NCBI GenBank assembly: GCA_032718475.1
Contig: JAUCBJ010000832.1
Span: 39,883 to 103,882, forward strand
From: Nemertoderma westbladi
Lineage: Eukaryota > Xenacoelomorpha > Nemertodermatida > Nemertodermatidae
Length of the DNA: 64,000 bases
Direction of reading: 5' to 3'
Numbering within the stretch: the stretch's first letter is position 1; every line of letters begins with the position of its first letter. Shown here one piece after another: positions 45,870-55,985 of the stretch. A program made the translations under genes and the position numbers. Below the pieces are notes generated by a model. That model worked only from the letters and a program-made list of their open reading frames with translations, was not told where the DNA came from and did not search any database.

Positions 45870-47118
45870 AGACTATGCCTCACTGAGGCACTGAGGCATA
45901 GACTATGCCTCACTGAGGTATATACTATGACTCACTGAGGCATAGACTATGCCTCACTGAGGCACTGTGGCATAGACTGTGCCTCACTGAGGCATAGACT
46001 ATGCCTCACTGAGGCAATGAGGCATAGACTATGCCTCACTGAGGCATAGACTATGCCTCACTGATGCATAGACTATGACTCACTGAGGCATAGACTATGC
46101 CTCACTGAGGCATAGACTATGCCTCACTGAGGCATAGACTATGCCTCACTGAGGCACTGAGGCATAGACTATGACTCACTGAGGAATAGATTATGCCTCA
46201 CGGAGGCATAGACTATGCCTCACTGAGGCACTGATGCATAGAGTATGACTCACTGAGGCATAGACTATGCCTCACTGAGGCATAGACTATGCCTCACCTA
46301 GCCATATACTATGACTCACTGAGGCATAGACTATGCCTCACTGAGGCATAGACTATACCTCACTGAGGCATAAACTATGCCTCACTGAGGCAATGAGGCA
46401 TAGACTATGCCTCACTGAGGCACTGAGGCATAGACTATGCCTCACTGAGGCTTAGACTATGACTCACTGAGGTAAAGACTATGCCTCACTGAGGCATAGA
46501 TTATGCCTCAGTGAGGCACTGAGGCATAGACTATGACTCACTTAGGCATAGACTATGCCTCACTGGGGCACTGAGGCATAGACTATGACTCACTGAGGCA
46601 TAGACTATGCCTCACTGAGGCACTGAGGCATAGACTATGCCTCACTGAGGCACTGAGGCATAGACTATGACTCACTGAGGCATGGACTATGCCTCACTGA
46701 GGCACTGAGGCATAGACTATGACTCACTGAGGCATAGACTATGCCTCACTGAGGCACTGAGGCATAGACTATGCCTCACTGAGGCTTAGACTATGACTCA
46801 CTGAGGCATAGACTATGCCTCACTGAGGCATAGACTATGCCTCACTGAGGCACTGAGGCATAGACTATGACTCACTGAGGCATAGACTATGCCTCACTGA
46901 GGCACTGAGGCATAGAGTATGCCTCACTGAGGCACTGAGGCATGGACTATGACTCACTGAGGCATAGAATATGCCTCACTGAGGCATAGACTATGCCTCA
47001 CTCAGTGCCTCACTGAGGCACTGAGGCATATACTATGCCTCCCTGATGCATAGACTATGCCTCACATAGGCACTGAGGCATAGACTATGCCTCAGTGAGG
47101 CATAGTCTATGCCTCACT
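45870..47118. repeat. palindromic satellite, 22-bp unit
   Basis: About 1.25 kb of TGAGGCATAG-A-CTATGCCTCA-C units. Each unit is a 10-bp-arm palindrome with one central A, and neighbouring units form a second palindrome GCCTCA-C-TGAGGC with one central C. Variants with an extra GAGGCACT give 30-bp units, and GACTCACTG replaces GCCTCACTG in many. Every base therefore lies in an overlapping stem. Confidence 0.95.
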
Positions 47119-47299
47119 TCAATATACAAGCACAAAAGAGTTTACAAGCACAGGTTCAAATCCAACTAAATCTCTATATATTTTGCATTGAAGTGGAATA
47201 CTTTAGATGCTGGGGGGAATCTGGTTTGCGAGGGATATTTGAATGGTGAGTATAACTATCCTTGAGAGTTAGTGTGACGTTATCTCACTATGGATGGGC

Positions 47300-47450
47300 G
47301 GGTGCTTTACCACTGTACTCGCATCTGCTCTCTCATTGGCTGTCTAACTTTCCTCCCTCGAGTCCTGATTGGCTGCCTAACTCACCCTCGCACTCTGATT
47401 TGATAATCCATTCTAGCCTCCCTCTATAATAGATCGCGTTCAACGCGTTA
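47300..47450 (+). promoter_or_regulatory. CCAAT-rich, promoter-like patch
   Basis: Three ~37-bp imperfect repeats with ATTGGCTG or ATTTGATAA (inverted CCAAT) at about 47334, 47368 and 47398, followed by a TATA-like CTATAATAG at 47424. No downstream gene remains. Could be the promoter of a lost element gene or a chance arrangement. Confidence 0.25.
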
Positions 47451-47613
47451 AAAAATCCGAAGATATTTTTAGTGAAGATGAAAAGATAAAGAGCGATGAG
47501 CGTGATATATTAAATATCGACTAAGTCATAATTTTTAAAACTTTAAATAAGGGTTGAGTTATTTTATAAAAGAGAAGAAGAGTGAATCAATGGAGGCAAC
47601 CTGAAGTCTAATC

Positions 47614-48772
47614 TAATATATCTAAATAAGCCTCAAACATCTTGCCTCATGGCTCGCCCCTTAGAACTCTTAAGCAATAAAACTTCAAAGATTTTAAGGA
47701 AAACTGGTAAATGAGATGTGTTAATTACGCATACCTCGCAGTCTTAAGTAATTAATTATGCAGTAGGTTAGATCGTTTTGAGAATAGGACCATTGGAAAG
47801 ACCGCCCTCGATAACCTCAGTACAAAGAAAATTAATACGGATTAACCGGATATAGCTTGTTATTATAAAACATAAATTATAATACAGTAGAACAATTAGG
47901 GTTGTAAATAAAAACAAATTAAATTGAAGATAAACTGTATATATATAAACTTTGTATTTAAAGAGGACCCTATTTAATTATACAGTATACTGAAAATGGT
48001 TAGCGATACCATAATTAGATAATCGATAGGGATGCGGCTTCCTTAAATGAGGCAATCCTGACGCAGCACAAAGAATTTTAAGAGGGGCCCTGATAAATTG
48101 CTCATTCATGTGTAACTGGTAACCTAGGCGATAGCTTGTCTTAAGATTAGGCCCTTCGCTAACATTAACTCCAAAATAGTTACCAGTAAGGGAGCTGTAT
48201 ACCCTAGGGCTAAATAAGGCTGCAAGTCTATTGTTAGATGCTTCCAATAATGATAGCATTTAGTAGCGGTAAGTAATATAAAAACTAATTAATCTAAAAA
48301 TAGAAATCAATATATAAAGTAAAATTAATACAATTAATTAATTTAAAATAAAGTACAAATTAATAATTAATTTAAAATTAAATACAAATAAATAAAGTAA
48401 AATTAAATACAAATAAATAAGTATTAATAAATAAAAGAGCCGCGGTGTCACTTATAACACCCTTTGCTCCTCTCGGCGACAGTTAGACCCAACTGATGAC
48501 CCATTGTGTGTCAGGGCGCTAATCAGTCTGATTAATTAGGATAATCAATTAAACCCTAATTAGGAGTCATAAGACACCTATTAGGGTTTAATTGTACTAA
48601 TTAATTGATGCCACCTATCAATTGGGGTCTAATTAGCCTAATTGGGAGGTGTCACCCAGACAGTCTGGCGCCAACACAATGACACCCTATGGGTGATAAT
48701 AGGGTGTCATATGACACCCAATAGGTGTCAGTTGGGTCTAACTGTCGCCAAGAGGAGCAAACCTATACTACT
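47614..48772 (-). repeat. right TIR of the Polinton-like element, uninterrupted
   Basis: 1159 bp; the reverse complement matches the left arm outer and inner parts in sequence. This arm shows the structure before the insertion in the left arm. Confidence 0.85.
47978..48259 (-). CDS. 93-codon ORF within the right TIR
   Basis: Opens with ATG (MLSLLEASNNRLAAL) and contains FSPRVYSSLTGNYFGVN, YRLGYQL, LKILCAASGLPHLRKPHPYR. Mixed composition, no low-complexity bias. The left-arm copy has the same start but a 2-base insertion at codon ~22. No family recognised. It may be a small element gene duplicated by the TIRs or a chance ORF. Confidence 0.35.
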   Translation of the reverse strand: MLSLLEASNNRLAALFSPRVYSSLTGNYFGVNVSEGPNLKTSYRLGYQLHMNEQFIRAPLKILCAASGLPHLRKPHPYRLSNYGIANHFQYTV

Positions 48773-48778
48773 CCGGGC

Positions 48779-49177
48779 CCCTTTAAAAGCATGGTGAGTG
48801 GCGATTTTAGGTGTAGTCATCATAAAAAACCACCGTAACTTTAATTGATTTTAAATTTCTATCCTTCCAGTTTTTGCGCATAGTGCCCGGGACTTTTCGT
48901 ATTATTCATTTATTAGAGTTTATAAATTTCATACATACCCGGCACAGGAAATTAAAATAAGCTAACAATAAGATAAAACAGTACATGCATCTAATTTGGA
49001 GGGAAATTTTCAAATCCAATACCAGAATTCACAATGACAGAGATTCTTTCTTAGTCAAACCTTACATAATGAAATTTTCTGGAAAGCTAAATTTAGACAA
49101 GATATATCAATGATTTGGAAGACTGGGCCAGTCTTAGGTCTTTTATTGAGGATTAGGGCTCTTGTCTTTTAGATCGT
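48779..49177. other. intron sequence, no gene seen
   Basis: AT-rich, without repeats that I recognise. Confidence 0.4.
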
Positions 49178-49740
49178 TCAGTCTTTAATTTTCTTCTTCT
49201 TCAAAGCGGTTTTGAACTTCCCGCAGTCATAGTTGATTTGCTTGCTTGTCCCGGGTTTGCTGGCTCTCAAACTGAGTCTGATCTCTGCAGTCACAATTCT
49301 GTGGTCCGAACCAATTAGGTTGAATGGGCTGTATGCCTCGCAGTAAATCATGCTGTTTCTCCACTTTTTGTTTATAAGGATGTAATCCAGTTGTGCTTTG
49401 GTTCCATTAGGGTATTGAAAGGTCCATAGCTTCCCCTTACTCTTTTCGAATGTGTTGTTTGTTGGTATCAATTCACATTCTTCCATTAGGTCTAAAAGTA
49501 CTGTAAATACCCATTTCTGTTAGAACTGGTGTTATAGGTGTAACCCTTGATGTCTTCTGGGCCAATTTGCGCATTCAGGTCACCAGCATTGATTCATTGT
49601 GTTTCGGAATGTCCTTAATATGTCCAGTCAGTTCTTCATAAAACTTGACTGCTTGTTCTGGCTCTGAGGCATTGGTTGGACTGTAGCAACATATAACTGT
49701 TGTCTTGGGATTCCCATTAAATTTTGCGAACATTTAATAT
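49178..49740 (-). pseudogene. LINE endonuclease fragment
   Basis: On the minus strand, from about 49740: a CCYSPTN(A)SEPEQ stretch, then after a frameshift near 49500 FEKSKGKLWTFQYPNGTKAQLDYI, with SDHRIVTAEIRLSLRAS at the end. The SDH and the D of LDYI are the expected active-site landmarks. It is a relative of the endonuclease at 11073-11528 but clearly diverged, so a different RTE-like family. No RT follows. Confidence 0.7.
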
Positions 49741-49834
49741 AACGCCAATACAATATAAGTTATTTTCGGTAAAATAAACTTATCATTCGAGGTTAAGACC
49801 CTAGCTAAATCCCTTCCTATAATAAATGTATAAG

Positions 49835-50401
49835 AAATAAATTGTCACAAGCAATTTTATCTATTGAATGGATTTTCAAAATTTCGTGCTAGCACCAAAA
49901 TTTGCACACAGCACCGAAAAATACAAGTTTGATACGCTTGGTGCAACTCGTATATATTCCATTGCGTAAAAAACAAGTTTCAAACAATCAATTTACAAAA
50001 TTGACATATTTCAAAATTTGTTGCTGGCACCAAAATTTAGCACCCGCCGAAAAAAAACAAGTTTGAAATTTCTAAATCAATTTATATGAATTCCATCCAA
50101 TTGCTAACACCAAAAAACAGATGTAAATCAAAAATAGAGATGTTACAAATCATATTTAATGAACTGTAATTTTCAAAAAACGTCTCAAAAAAGTGCCAAA
50201 AGTAGGGTTAACAAATGGTGCTATACCTCGAAAACTACCAAATATTTTTGAAAACGGTTTTCACTACTAGAAAGACAATAGATTTTTAGGAAATGTCATA
50301 AAATTTCAGATACCCAACTTCGTTTGTTTCAGAATTATGACAAAAAATCCACGGGGGGGGTCATGTTGAACCCCCCCCCCCCCCCCCCGGTTTTAATAGG
50401 G
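49835..50401. mobile_element. piggyBac-type MITE, truncated sister of 31436-33030
   Basis: Shares sequence with 32430-33030 to its end, including the G-run/C-run hairpin and TAATAGGG followed by TTAA (50402-50405). The left end is missing. Confidence 0.75.
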
Positions 50402-50405
50402 TTAA

Positions 50406-51520
50406 AGTGTATTATTACTTTGGGTACAATCTAAAAAAGGAAACAAAAAAATGATTCCAAGATTATACAGCCAAAAAAAGTATCAAAACATAGTAGTAGG
50501 ATATAGAGGAAGCGGTGAGTTCAGGGTTCCTGGGTGGCTGAATTTTATAAACTTTTATATATTGACACAATTTTGAGAAACAAAGTAGCGATCTACCAAT
50601 TATATAAAATGTATCTCATATATGACAGATACATTCAGATAAATGGTTATATATCTTTATCTATTAACTTTCAGGGATTAGTAATCAGATTTTTTACAAA
50701 AAATTTCGTTTTATATGTGCGTGATTAAAAACAGAAGTTACATTTTTTGAAAAAAATTTCGTGTCCAACCGCCTTGAGCATGGTTGTCACTGTAACTTTA
50801 TAAAAATGTACCAGTTACTTAGTTACTTTTAAGTTACTCAGTTACTTTCAACACAGTAATTAGAATAGCATATTGTTTGGAAGTTTTGACAAAAATCAAT
50901 TTTTTTCGAACAGGGATTTCTCTGAAATATTATGTGAGGCGTTGAATCTTTCTGCCAAATACTAACCACATGAGTGTGATTACATAATAAAAATATTTGT
51001 TTACCAATTGAGGGAAATGAGTACTTTACAGTAGGATTTTATTTGACTTACCAGCGTCTTGACGCCATCTCTAGTATTTATAAAATATTCAAATAGGATA
51101 TGGCCCTGTCTCGAGATGAATTTAGTTGAAATAAATAATATGGATTATATTTGGGATGTAAAATAAATATTTCATAACTGTATAAAATAATATACATCGA
51201 ATCGGGATAGCAATTCTCGCCGACGAGATGCCTTGGCCATCCTAGCGCCGCGCCGGTGGGACCTTCTCCAGGGTCGCCAGAGCCACAGCTGTATTCCTCG
51301 CGTCTATTACATCTGGTTACTGTGCAGTAGTTGAATTATTTCTCTCTTTAGTTAGGGTGAAGGGATATTTGACTACATTAAATTGGTCATGCATACTGGA
51401 GTCATCTGTGGTTTTGTAATATCACATTATTATAAATTATATATATTATAATATATATATTATTTTAATAAATAACTATTATATTTTTAATTATGACAGG
51501 AATTATATTTCATCCTTTAG
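50406..51520. other. intron sequence, no gene seen
   Basis: AT-rich except for a GC-rich patch at about 51208-51305 of unknown origin. The small ORF 50534-50728 is not convincing. Confidence 0.4.
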
Positions 51521-51643
51521 ATATTAATGAATGTTCTATCGGTACTCATAATTGCCATACTAAGGCAAGCTGCACAAATACTCTTGGAGGATTCACATGT
51601 GAATGTAATGCTGGCTATTCTGGCGATGGTGTAGAATGCAACG
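51521..51643 (+). CDS. exon 5 seen: calcium-binding EGF-like domain
   Basis: A 123-bp phase 1-1 exon, acceptor CCTTTAG and donor GTAAGC. INEC start, six cysteines, C-T-N-x4-F-x-C-x-C. Differs from the exon at 55555 at only about six bases. Confidence 0.9.
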
Positions 51644-51788
51644 GTAAGCTTCTCACAATATTACAAATGTAACTTAATTCTAAAAATAATTACGATACCA
51701 CTATTCTATCTATTGTTTTAATTATTTGTGATTTGTAAAATACATATAAATAACAAACTTTATTAAATTAATATATTTTATGCTTCAG

Positions 51789-51911
51789 ATATTAATGAAT
51801 GTTCTACTGATGCTCATAATTGCGATTATAACACAACATGCAGAAATACACTTGGTGGATTCGTGTGTGATTGCAGTGATGGTTATTCTAGTGATGGTGA
51901 CACATGCAATG
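51789..51911 (+). CDS. exon 6 seen: calcium-binding EGF-like domain
   Basis: A 123-bp phase 1-1 exon, acceptor GCTTCAG and donor GTAATC, only 145 bases after the previous exon. INEC start and six cysteines; the fifth loop reads SDGYSSDG. C-R-N-x4-F-x-C-x-C keeps the hydroxylation pattern. Confidence 0.9.
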
Positions 51912-52129
51912 GTAATCCACTCTTGTAATCATTTAATTCTAAAGAATTGAAGTTTGTGCTCACATCTAATTTAATTTATTATATATATGAATTTAATTAT
52001 TTTTGATTGGTCAAATACAATTCAATGAAGTGTATTGGATAATACAATCGTGCCATATGGTTGGAAATTGGGGCTCTAAGGCGTGTGCTGCCTCATCTTA
52101 TGATAGCAACCCAGTATATGTTGTGTGAT

Positions 52130-52192
52130 GACGGTGCAACACCTCTCCAATTACATAAAACTTGTATGTAATTGGAGAGGTGCTGTACCGTC
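52130..52192. repeat. 27-bp-arm hairpin at a truncated RT fragment
   Basis: 52130-52156 is the reverse complement of 52166-52192 with two mismatches and a 9-base loop. The right arm is the start of RT-element sequence (GEVLYRL), so the left arm is an inverted copy made at the 5' end of the insertion. Confidence 0.85.
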
Positions 52193-52515
52193 TCATTGTA
52201 ACTGTATGACTATGGCAATGAATCCGGTCCTGGTTCTTCAGTGTGGAGTCGACCACCTATGCGTTGTGATGAAGGCCAAAATCGAGGGCACAATTCATGC
52301 GATGCCCACAACTTTTTAGGTCAAGCTCTAGTCTGGCCATGCTTCATGATGATGCCTGTAATGCTTTCAACAGCTTGATTTGCCCTGTAGTCTTATCGAA
52401 CTGCAGAGTTTACTGGCGCACGTGGTCACTATTTTTAATTAATGCCAATAACGGACACACACACTGTAACTGTCTGGGTCCGCTTCACCATGGAGGTAGA
52501 GTCGAGAATATATGA
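52176..52515 (+). pseudogene. GC-rich RT element, internal fragment
   Basis: Frames with GEVLYRL, LQCGVDHLC, KAKIEGTIHAM and DACNAFNS match the region around motif A of the element at 60825 (GEVLYRL, KAGIEGAVHAM, DAKNAFNS), then NCRVYWRTW, NANNGH. Several frameshifts and stops; ends at an RTE LINE fragment. Confidence 0.7.
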
Positions 52516-52527
52516 CCAAGGCTGACC

Positions 52528-52658
52528 TACTACTAGGATCGGCCTTCTGCATTGCAGTTGCTTTTTAAGAATGCTGTGCCGGCTTGTCGACAAAATTGCG
52601 CCGCCACAACTCCCTATCACCCATGACATTTGCTAGATCATCCGCATCTCCAAGGCGT
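52528..52658 (-). mobile_element. RTE-like LINE 3' end, short copy
   Basis: TAG-type tail then about 115 bases matching 8935-9050; ends where the second, longer copy begins. Confidence 0.8.
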
Positions 52659-54275
52659 ACTACTACTAGAATCGGCATGCTGCATTGCAGCTGCATTTTT
52701 TAAGAATGCTGTGCCGGCTTGTCGACAAAATTGCACCGCCACAACTCCCTATCACCCATGACATTTGCTAGATCATCCGCATCTTCAAGGCCAGTTTCCT
52801 TTAAGATGCGTCTCAAGAAAGTCATGGGCTGTCCATCATGATGCTTATTCACTCCATGAGGCTTCCAAAGCACAAAATTATGCACTGGCTGTTCCTCATG
52901 GCGAAGGCAATGTCCTGCGAAGCGGAGGTGACTTTGTTCTAGTGTCAACCTTGGGGGAACCAATGAGACACCCCCAATGTTAAATAGTGTCTGGTTGGAG
53001 ATTTGTGCATTGTACTTGACACAAGGAACCCGGCGTAGCATTCTTGTGAATGTGCCGTCCAGAGATTTGGTATCCTCAGCAGTTAGAGCCCAGCATGGAC
53101 TCCTCCTATATGGGAGTCCATGCTGGGCTCTAACTGCTGAGGATACCAAATACCACTACTGCTGCTCTAAATAATCGGACCTTAAGTTTAAGATTAATTC
53201 TCGGTGACTTCCAAATCCTGGAAAGCTATTCAAGGATGCCCATGCCTTTCCCTTGCGTATTCGAAGGTCCTCACCTGACTTCCGGATCCATGATCCCAGG
53301 TAACAGAAGTCGTCCACATGCTCAAGCATACCATCCTTTGAGCTTATGCTCATCCGCTCTGAGACTTACTGAGGACTTTCAAAGTTAACTGTCAAAATTT
53401 TGGTCTTTTTGGAGTTAATAAAAAGACCAACACTAGAAGCAGCATGTTCTAATGAGCTGAGGAGCCGTTGGGCTCCCTCTAGTGATTCTGAGAGTACTCC
53501 TTGGCAGGATTTCCTCGACTTCTGGAGCCAGTAGGTGGAGTTATCATCACCCCATCATCATTATGATGATGTACCTATATTCTATGATGGGATAGATGAG
53601 CTTAAAACACTCAGGTATTTTAAAGACCTCAGGGGAAACACCATCTACTCCACTGGCACGATAGGTTTTAATGCTCTTTGCAGCAGCCTTCACTTCTGCA
53701 AAGGAGATATCACCAAATGGGAATATCTGGGAGTACAGACTCAGACACTTTTACTTCTATAAAGTTATCGGGCAATACCCTGTCATTATTGAGGAGCTTT
53801 TCAAAGTGGGCCTTCCAACCGTTGAGGCGATCGGCTGGTGATTCAGCCTTAACATTGCTGTTGGTTGGCTCTTCCACCCAGTAAGCAGGTTGATCGATTT
53901 CCATGCCTGGGAGTCCATGCTGTCGTCAGCATCATTGATGGCATCAACCTGTTGGTTTATTAGCTCCTGTAGATTTACAGAGTAATGCCTGTTCAGGGAC
54001 CTAGATGCAGCCTTAACTGCATTCTTGGCCGCTTTAGTCTGTTTGAGTCGGGACTCTTTCGGCACCTTATAGAGGTCATTTCGGCACTTCTGAATTTTGT
54101 TGTCAGTCCAGGGGGCCCTTTTCCTATTTCAAGGGTATACAGTAACTGTTTCTGCAGCTGCTAATTTAACTGCTTCTGTGAAGGCAGTATAGCCCTCGCA
54201 GTGATCTGCCGCCTCAGAGGCAAGAACCTCATACCTGTTGCTCAGCTGTAGTGTGAAGCTGGCTGTTGCAACAAG
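52659..54275 (-). pseudogene. RTE-like LINE, internally deleted copy
   Basis: Minus-strand homologue of 8921-11050: linker (54065-53757), the N-terminal edge of RT, then a gap of about 0.7 kb that removes motifs A and B and FADD, then the GLFINSRKTK, YLGSWIRKSGEDLRIRKGKAWASLNSF stretch (53353-53156) and the C-terminus with RRVPCVKYNAQISNQTLFNIGG and GDRELW (to 52700). It contains a 39-bp-arm hairpin at 53065-53151. It cannot encode an active RT. Confidence 0.8.
53065..53151. repeat. perfect 39-bp-arm hairpin in the LINE copy
   Basis: 53065-53103 and 53113-53151 are exact reverse complements with a 9-base loop. The upstream arm as read in the LINE replaces the expected sequence for VPVLLYGS. 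Confidence 0.95.
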
Positions 54276-55118
54276 GCTGAGCTCCACCATGTTGGGATAT
54301 AGCTGTATGGGCTTGCCAATGGTGCAGAATCTACAGGAAGTGCAAGGCTAGCCCATAACACTGCCACCAACTAACATTAATAACATAAATGAAAACTCAT
54401 GATTAATGTTCGCATTATTTTCAATTACGGTGCCGGGCATATATGAAAATTTTTAACTCTGATAAAAATCCGGTTAGCGTATCAGGGGTACGGTGACACT
54501 AGGCAAAGCGAGGGATAGATCCGACGGACTACTGACGGATTTTGAATAGCCTAATGACCGACTTATGATGGACACAGACTGACCAGAAAGACGGGTATCT
54601 AACGTAGTTCTGGGGGGTTAAAATCTAAATAAATTCTGACTGACTAAATAATTCGTACTATAGGCTTATTATGACTTATTATGGCTTATTAAAACTCATT
54701 TATTATTATTGTGTATATTCTATTTATATTGTCGTATTGGGGAGTCCATATATTTGGATTCACCAAAGAGAACTTGATCAGTTAGAATTAAAATCATTTA
54801 AGCCCTTTTAGTTGAGTAAATAATATTACTCAACTAAAAGGGCCTGCGGAAATATTCAATCGAAAATACAAAAATCGAAAATAGACTAGATTTCAGAATT
54901 GGTGTCACACCTGCCATTTGTTATGGCATTATAACAGTAAATTAAATATATTTATGAATAGAGCTTTATAATAAATAATACGGACCTATTAATAATCATT
55001 ATTAATTAATAGGTAATTATAAACTAATGATTATTATAACTTATAATAATCATTATTTCAAATATTTCAAATAAATATTTCATAAATGTAATAAATCTTA
55101 ACATATTTCATTCTTCAG
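54276..55118. other. intron with dispersed-repeat copy and a hairpin
   Basis: 54600-54790 is an inverted relative of 42290-42490. 54802-54819 and 54826-54843 form a perfect 18-bp stem (GCCCTTTTAGTTGAGTAA). The rest is AT-rich with no gene. Confidence 0.5.
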
Positions 55119-55241
55119 ATATTAACGAATGTTCTACTGATCCCCATAATTGCGATATTAAAGCAAGCTGCTCAAATACTCTTGGAGGATTCTTATGCAA
55201 ATGTACTTCCGGCTATTCTGGGGATGGCGAAACATGCACTG
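55119..55241 (+). CDS. exon 7 seen: calcium-binding EGF-like domain
   Basis: A 123-bp phase 1-1 exon, acceptor TTCTTCAG and donor GTAATT. INEC start, six cysteines, C-S-N-x4-F-x-C-x-C; the last loop reads TSGYSGDGETC. Confidence 0.9.
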
Positions 55242-55554
55242 GTAATTAATTGCTCTGACATTTATAATTTAAATCTTAAAACTATTTTGATACCATCATT
55301 CATATCATAATTTAAATTTATATTGTTTTAATTGTTGTTTGTGGTAATTATTTATTATATTATTCCCAAGTATTTAGCATCTTCACTCCTAACCTATCTT
55401 TAATTTTTCAATCTTACCTGCCTTCCCCTACATCTTATTTATTCCAAGACTTCTAGACCCACTCCATCGACCTCGGCAATGCATAGTTTGCAGTTTTGCT
55501 GAGTGTTTTAATTATTTTTTTATTGGTAAAAATTTATATAATTTCATCCTTTAG

Positions 55555-55677
55555 ATATTAATGAATGTTCTACTGTTACTCATAATTGCCATACTAAGGC
55601 AAGCTGCACAAATACTCTTGGAGGATTCACATGTGAATGTAATGCTGGCTATTCTGGCGATGGTGTAGAATGCGCAG
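55555..55677 (+). CDS. exon 8 seen: calcium-binding EGF-like domain
   Basis: A 123-bp phase 1-1 exon, acceptor CCTTTAG and donor GTAAAC. Nearly the same sequence as the exon at 51521, including its acceptor. Confidence 0.9.
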
Positions 55678-55807
55678 GTAAACTACTATTATTATTATTA
55701 TTATTTTTAATGAATATATGATTTCCACAAAACTGCCTCCCGGTGAATTATCTAGGGATAGTCAGACCTAATCGAAAAGTGTTGAACCTACAAACTCTAC
55801 CCTTTTG

Positions 55808-55985
55808 ATCCGAGCAATGCATTTAACAGACCTAGTCGTCTACATTTACTGGGACCAAGCATCATGCTGTACGGGTAGAATGCCTACAATGGCCATGCCG
55901 CCCTAAATGTCTGGTTCATAGTCGCCGATTAGGGAGTGCCGAAGGGATGACACAGAGTGACCTCATGACCACGCTTCTTTTTTTT
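55808..55985 (+). pseudogene. GC-rich RT element, small fragment around motifs A and B
   Basis: Frames read SNAFNRPSRL, NAYNGHAALNV and AEGMTQSDLMT, matching NAFNSVSRP, NSYNGHAALYL and QEGWTQGDPTAM at 62200-62378. Heavily decayed: a stop interrupts the frame and QGDP has become QSDL. Confidence 0.6.

Larger units (their letters stand above)
42518..48772. mobile_element. long-TIR element with 6-bp duplication, Polinton/Maverick-like, non-autonomous
   Basis: A 6.25-kb element bounded by inverted copies of AGTAGTATAGGTTTGCTCCT and flanked by CCGGGC on both sides (42512-42517 and 48773-48778). The inverted repeats are about 1.16 kb: right arm 47614-48772, left arm 42518-43453 plus 45280-45523, the latter two separated by a later insertion. 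From memory of the published description, Polintons make 6-bp duplications and have 0.1-1 kb TIRs beginning AG. This element fits that outline but encodes no polymerase, integrase, ATPase or protease. The first ~315 bases of each arm are themselves self-complementary. The centre (45524-47613) contains a tRNA-like relic and a palindromic satellite. Other foldback DNA transposons remain possible. Confidence 0.6.

Noticed and set aside
45870-47118. CRISPR array
   Set aside because: The units are contiguous palindromic satellite repeats without unique spacers, in an animal genome.
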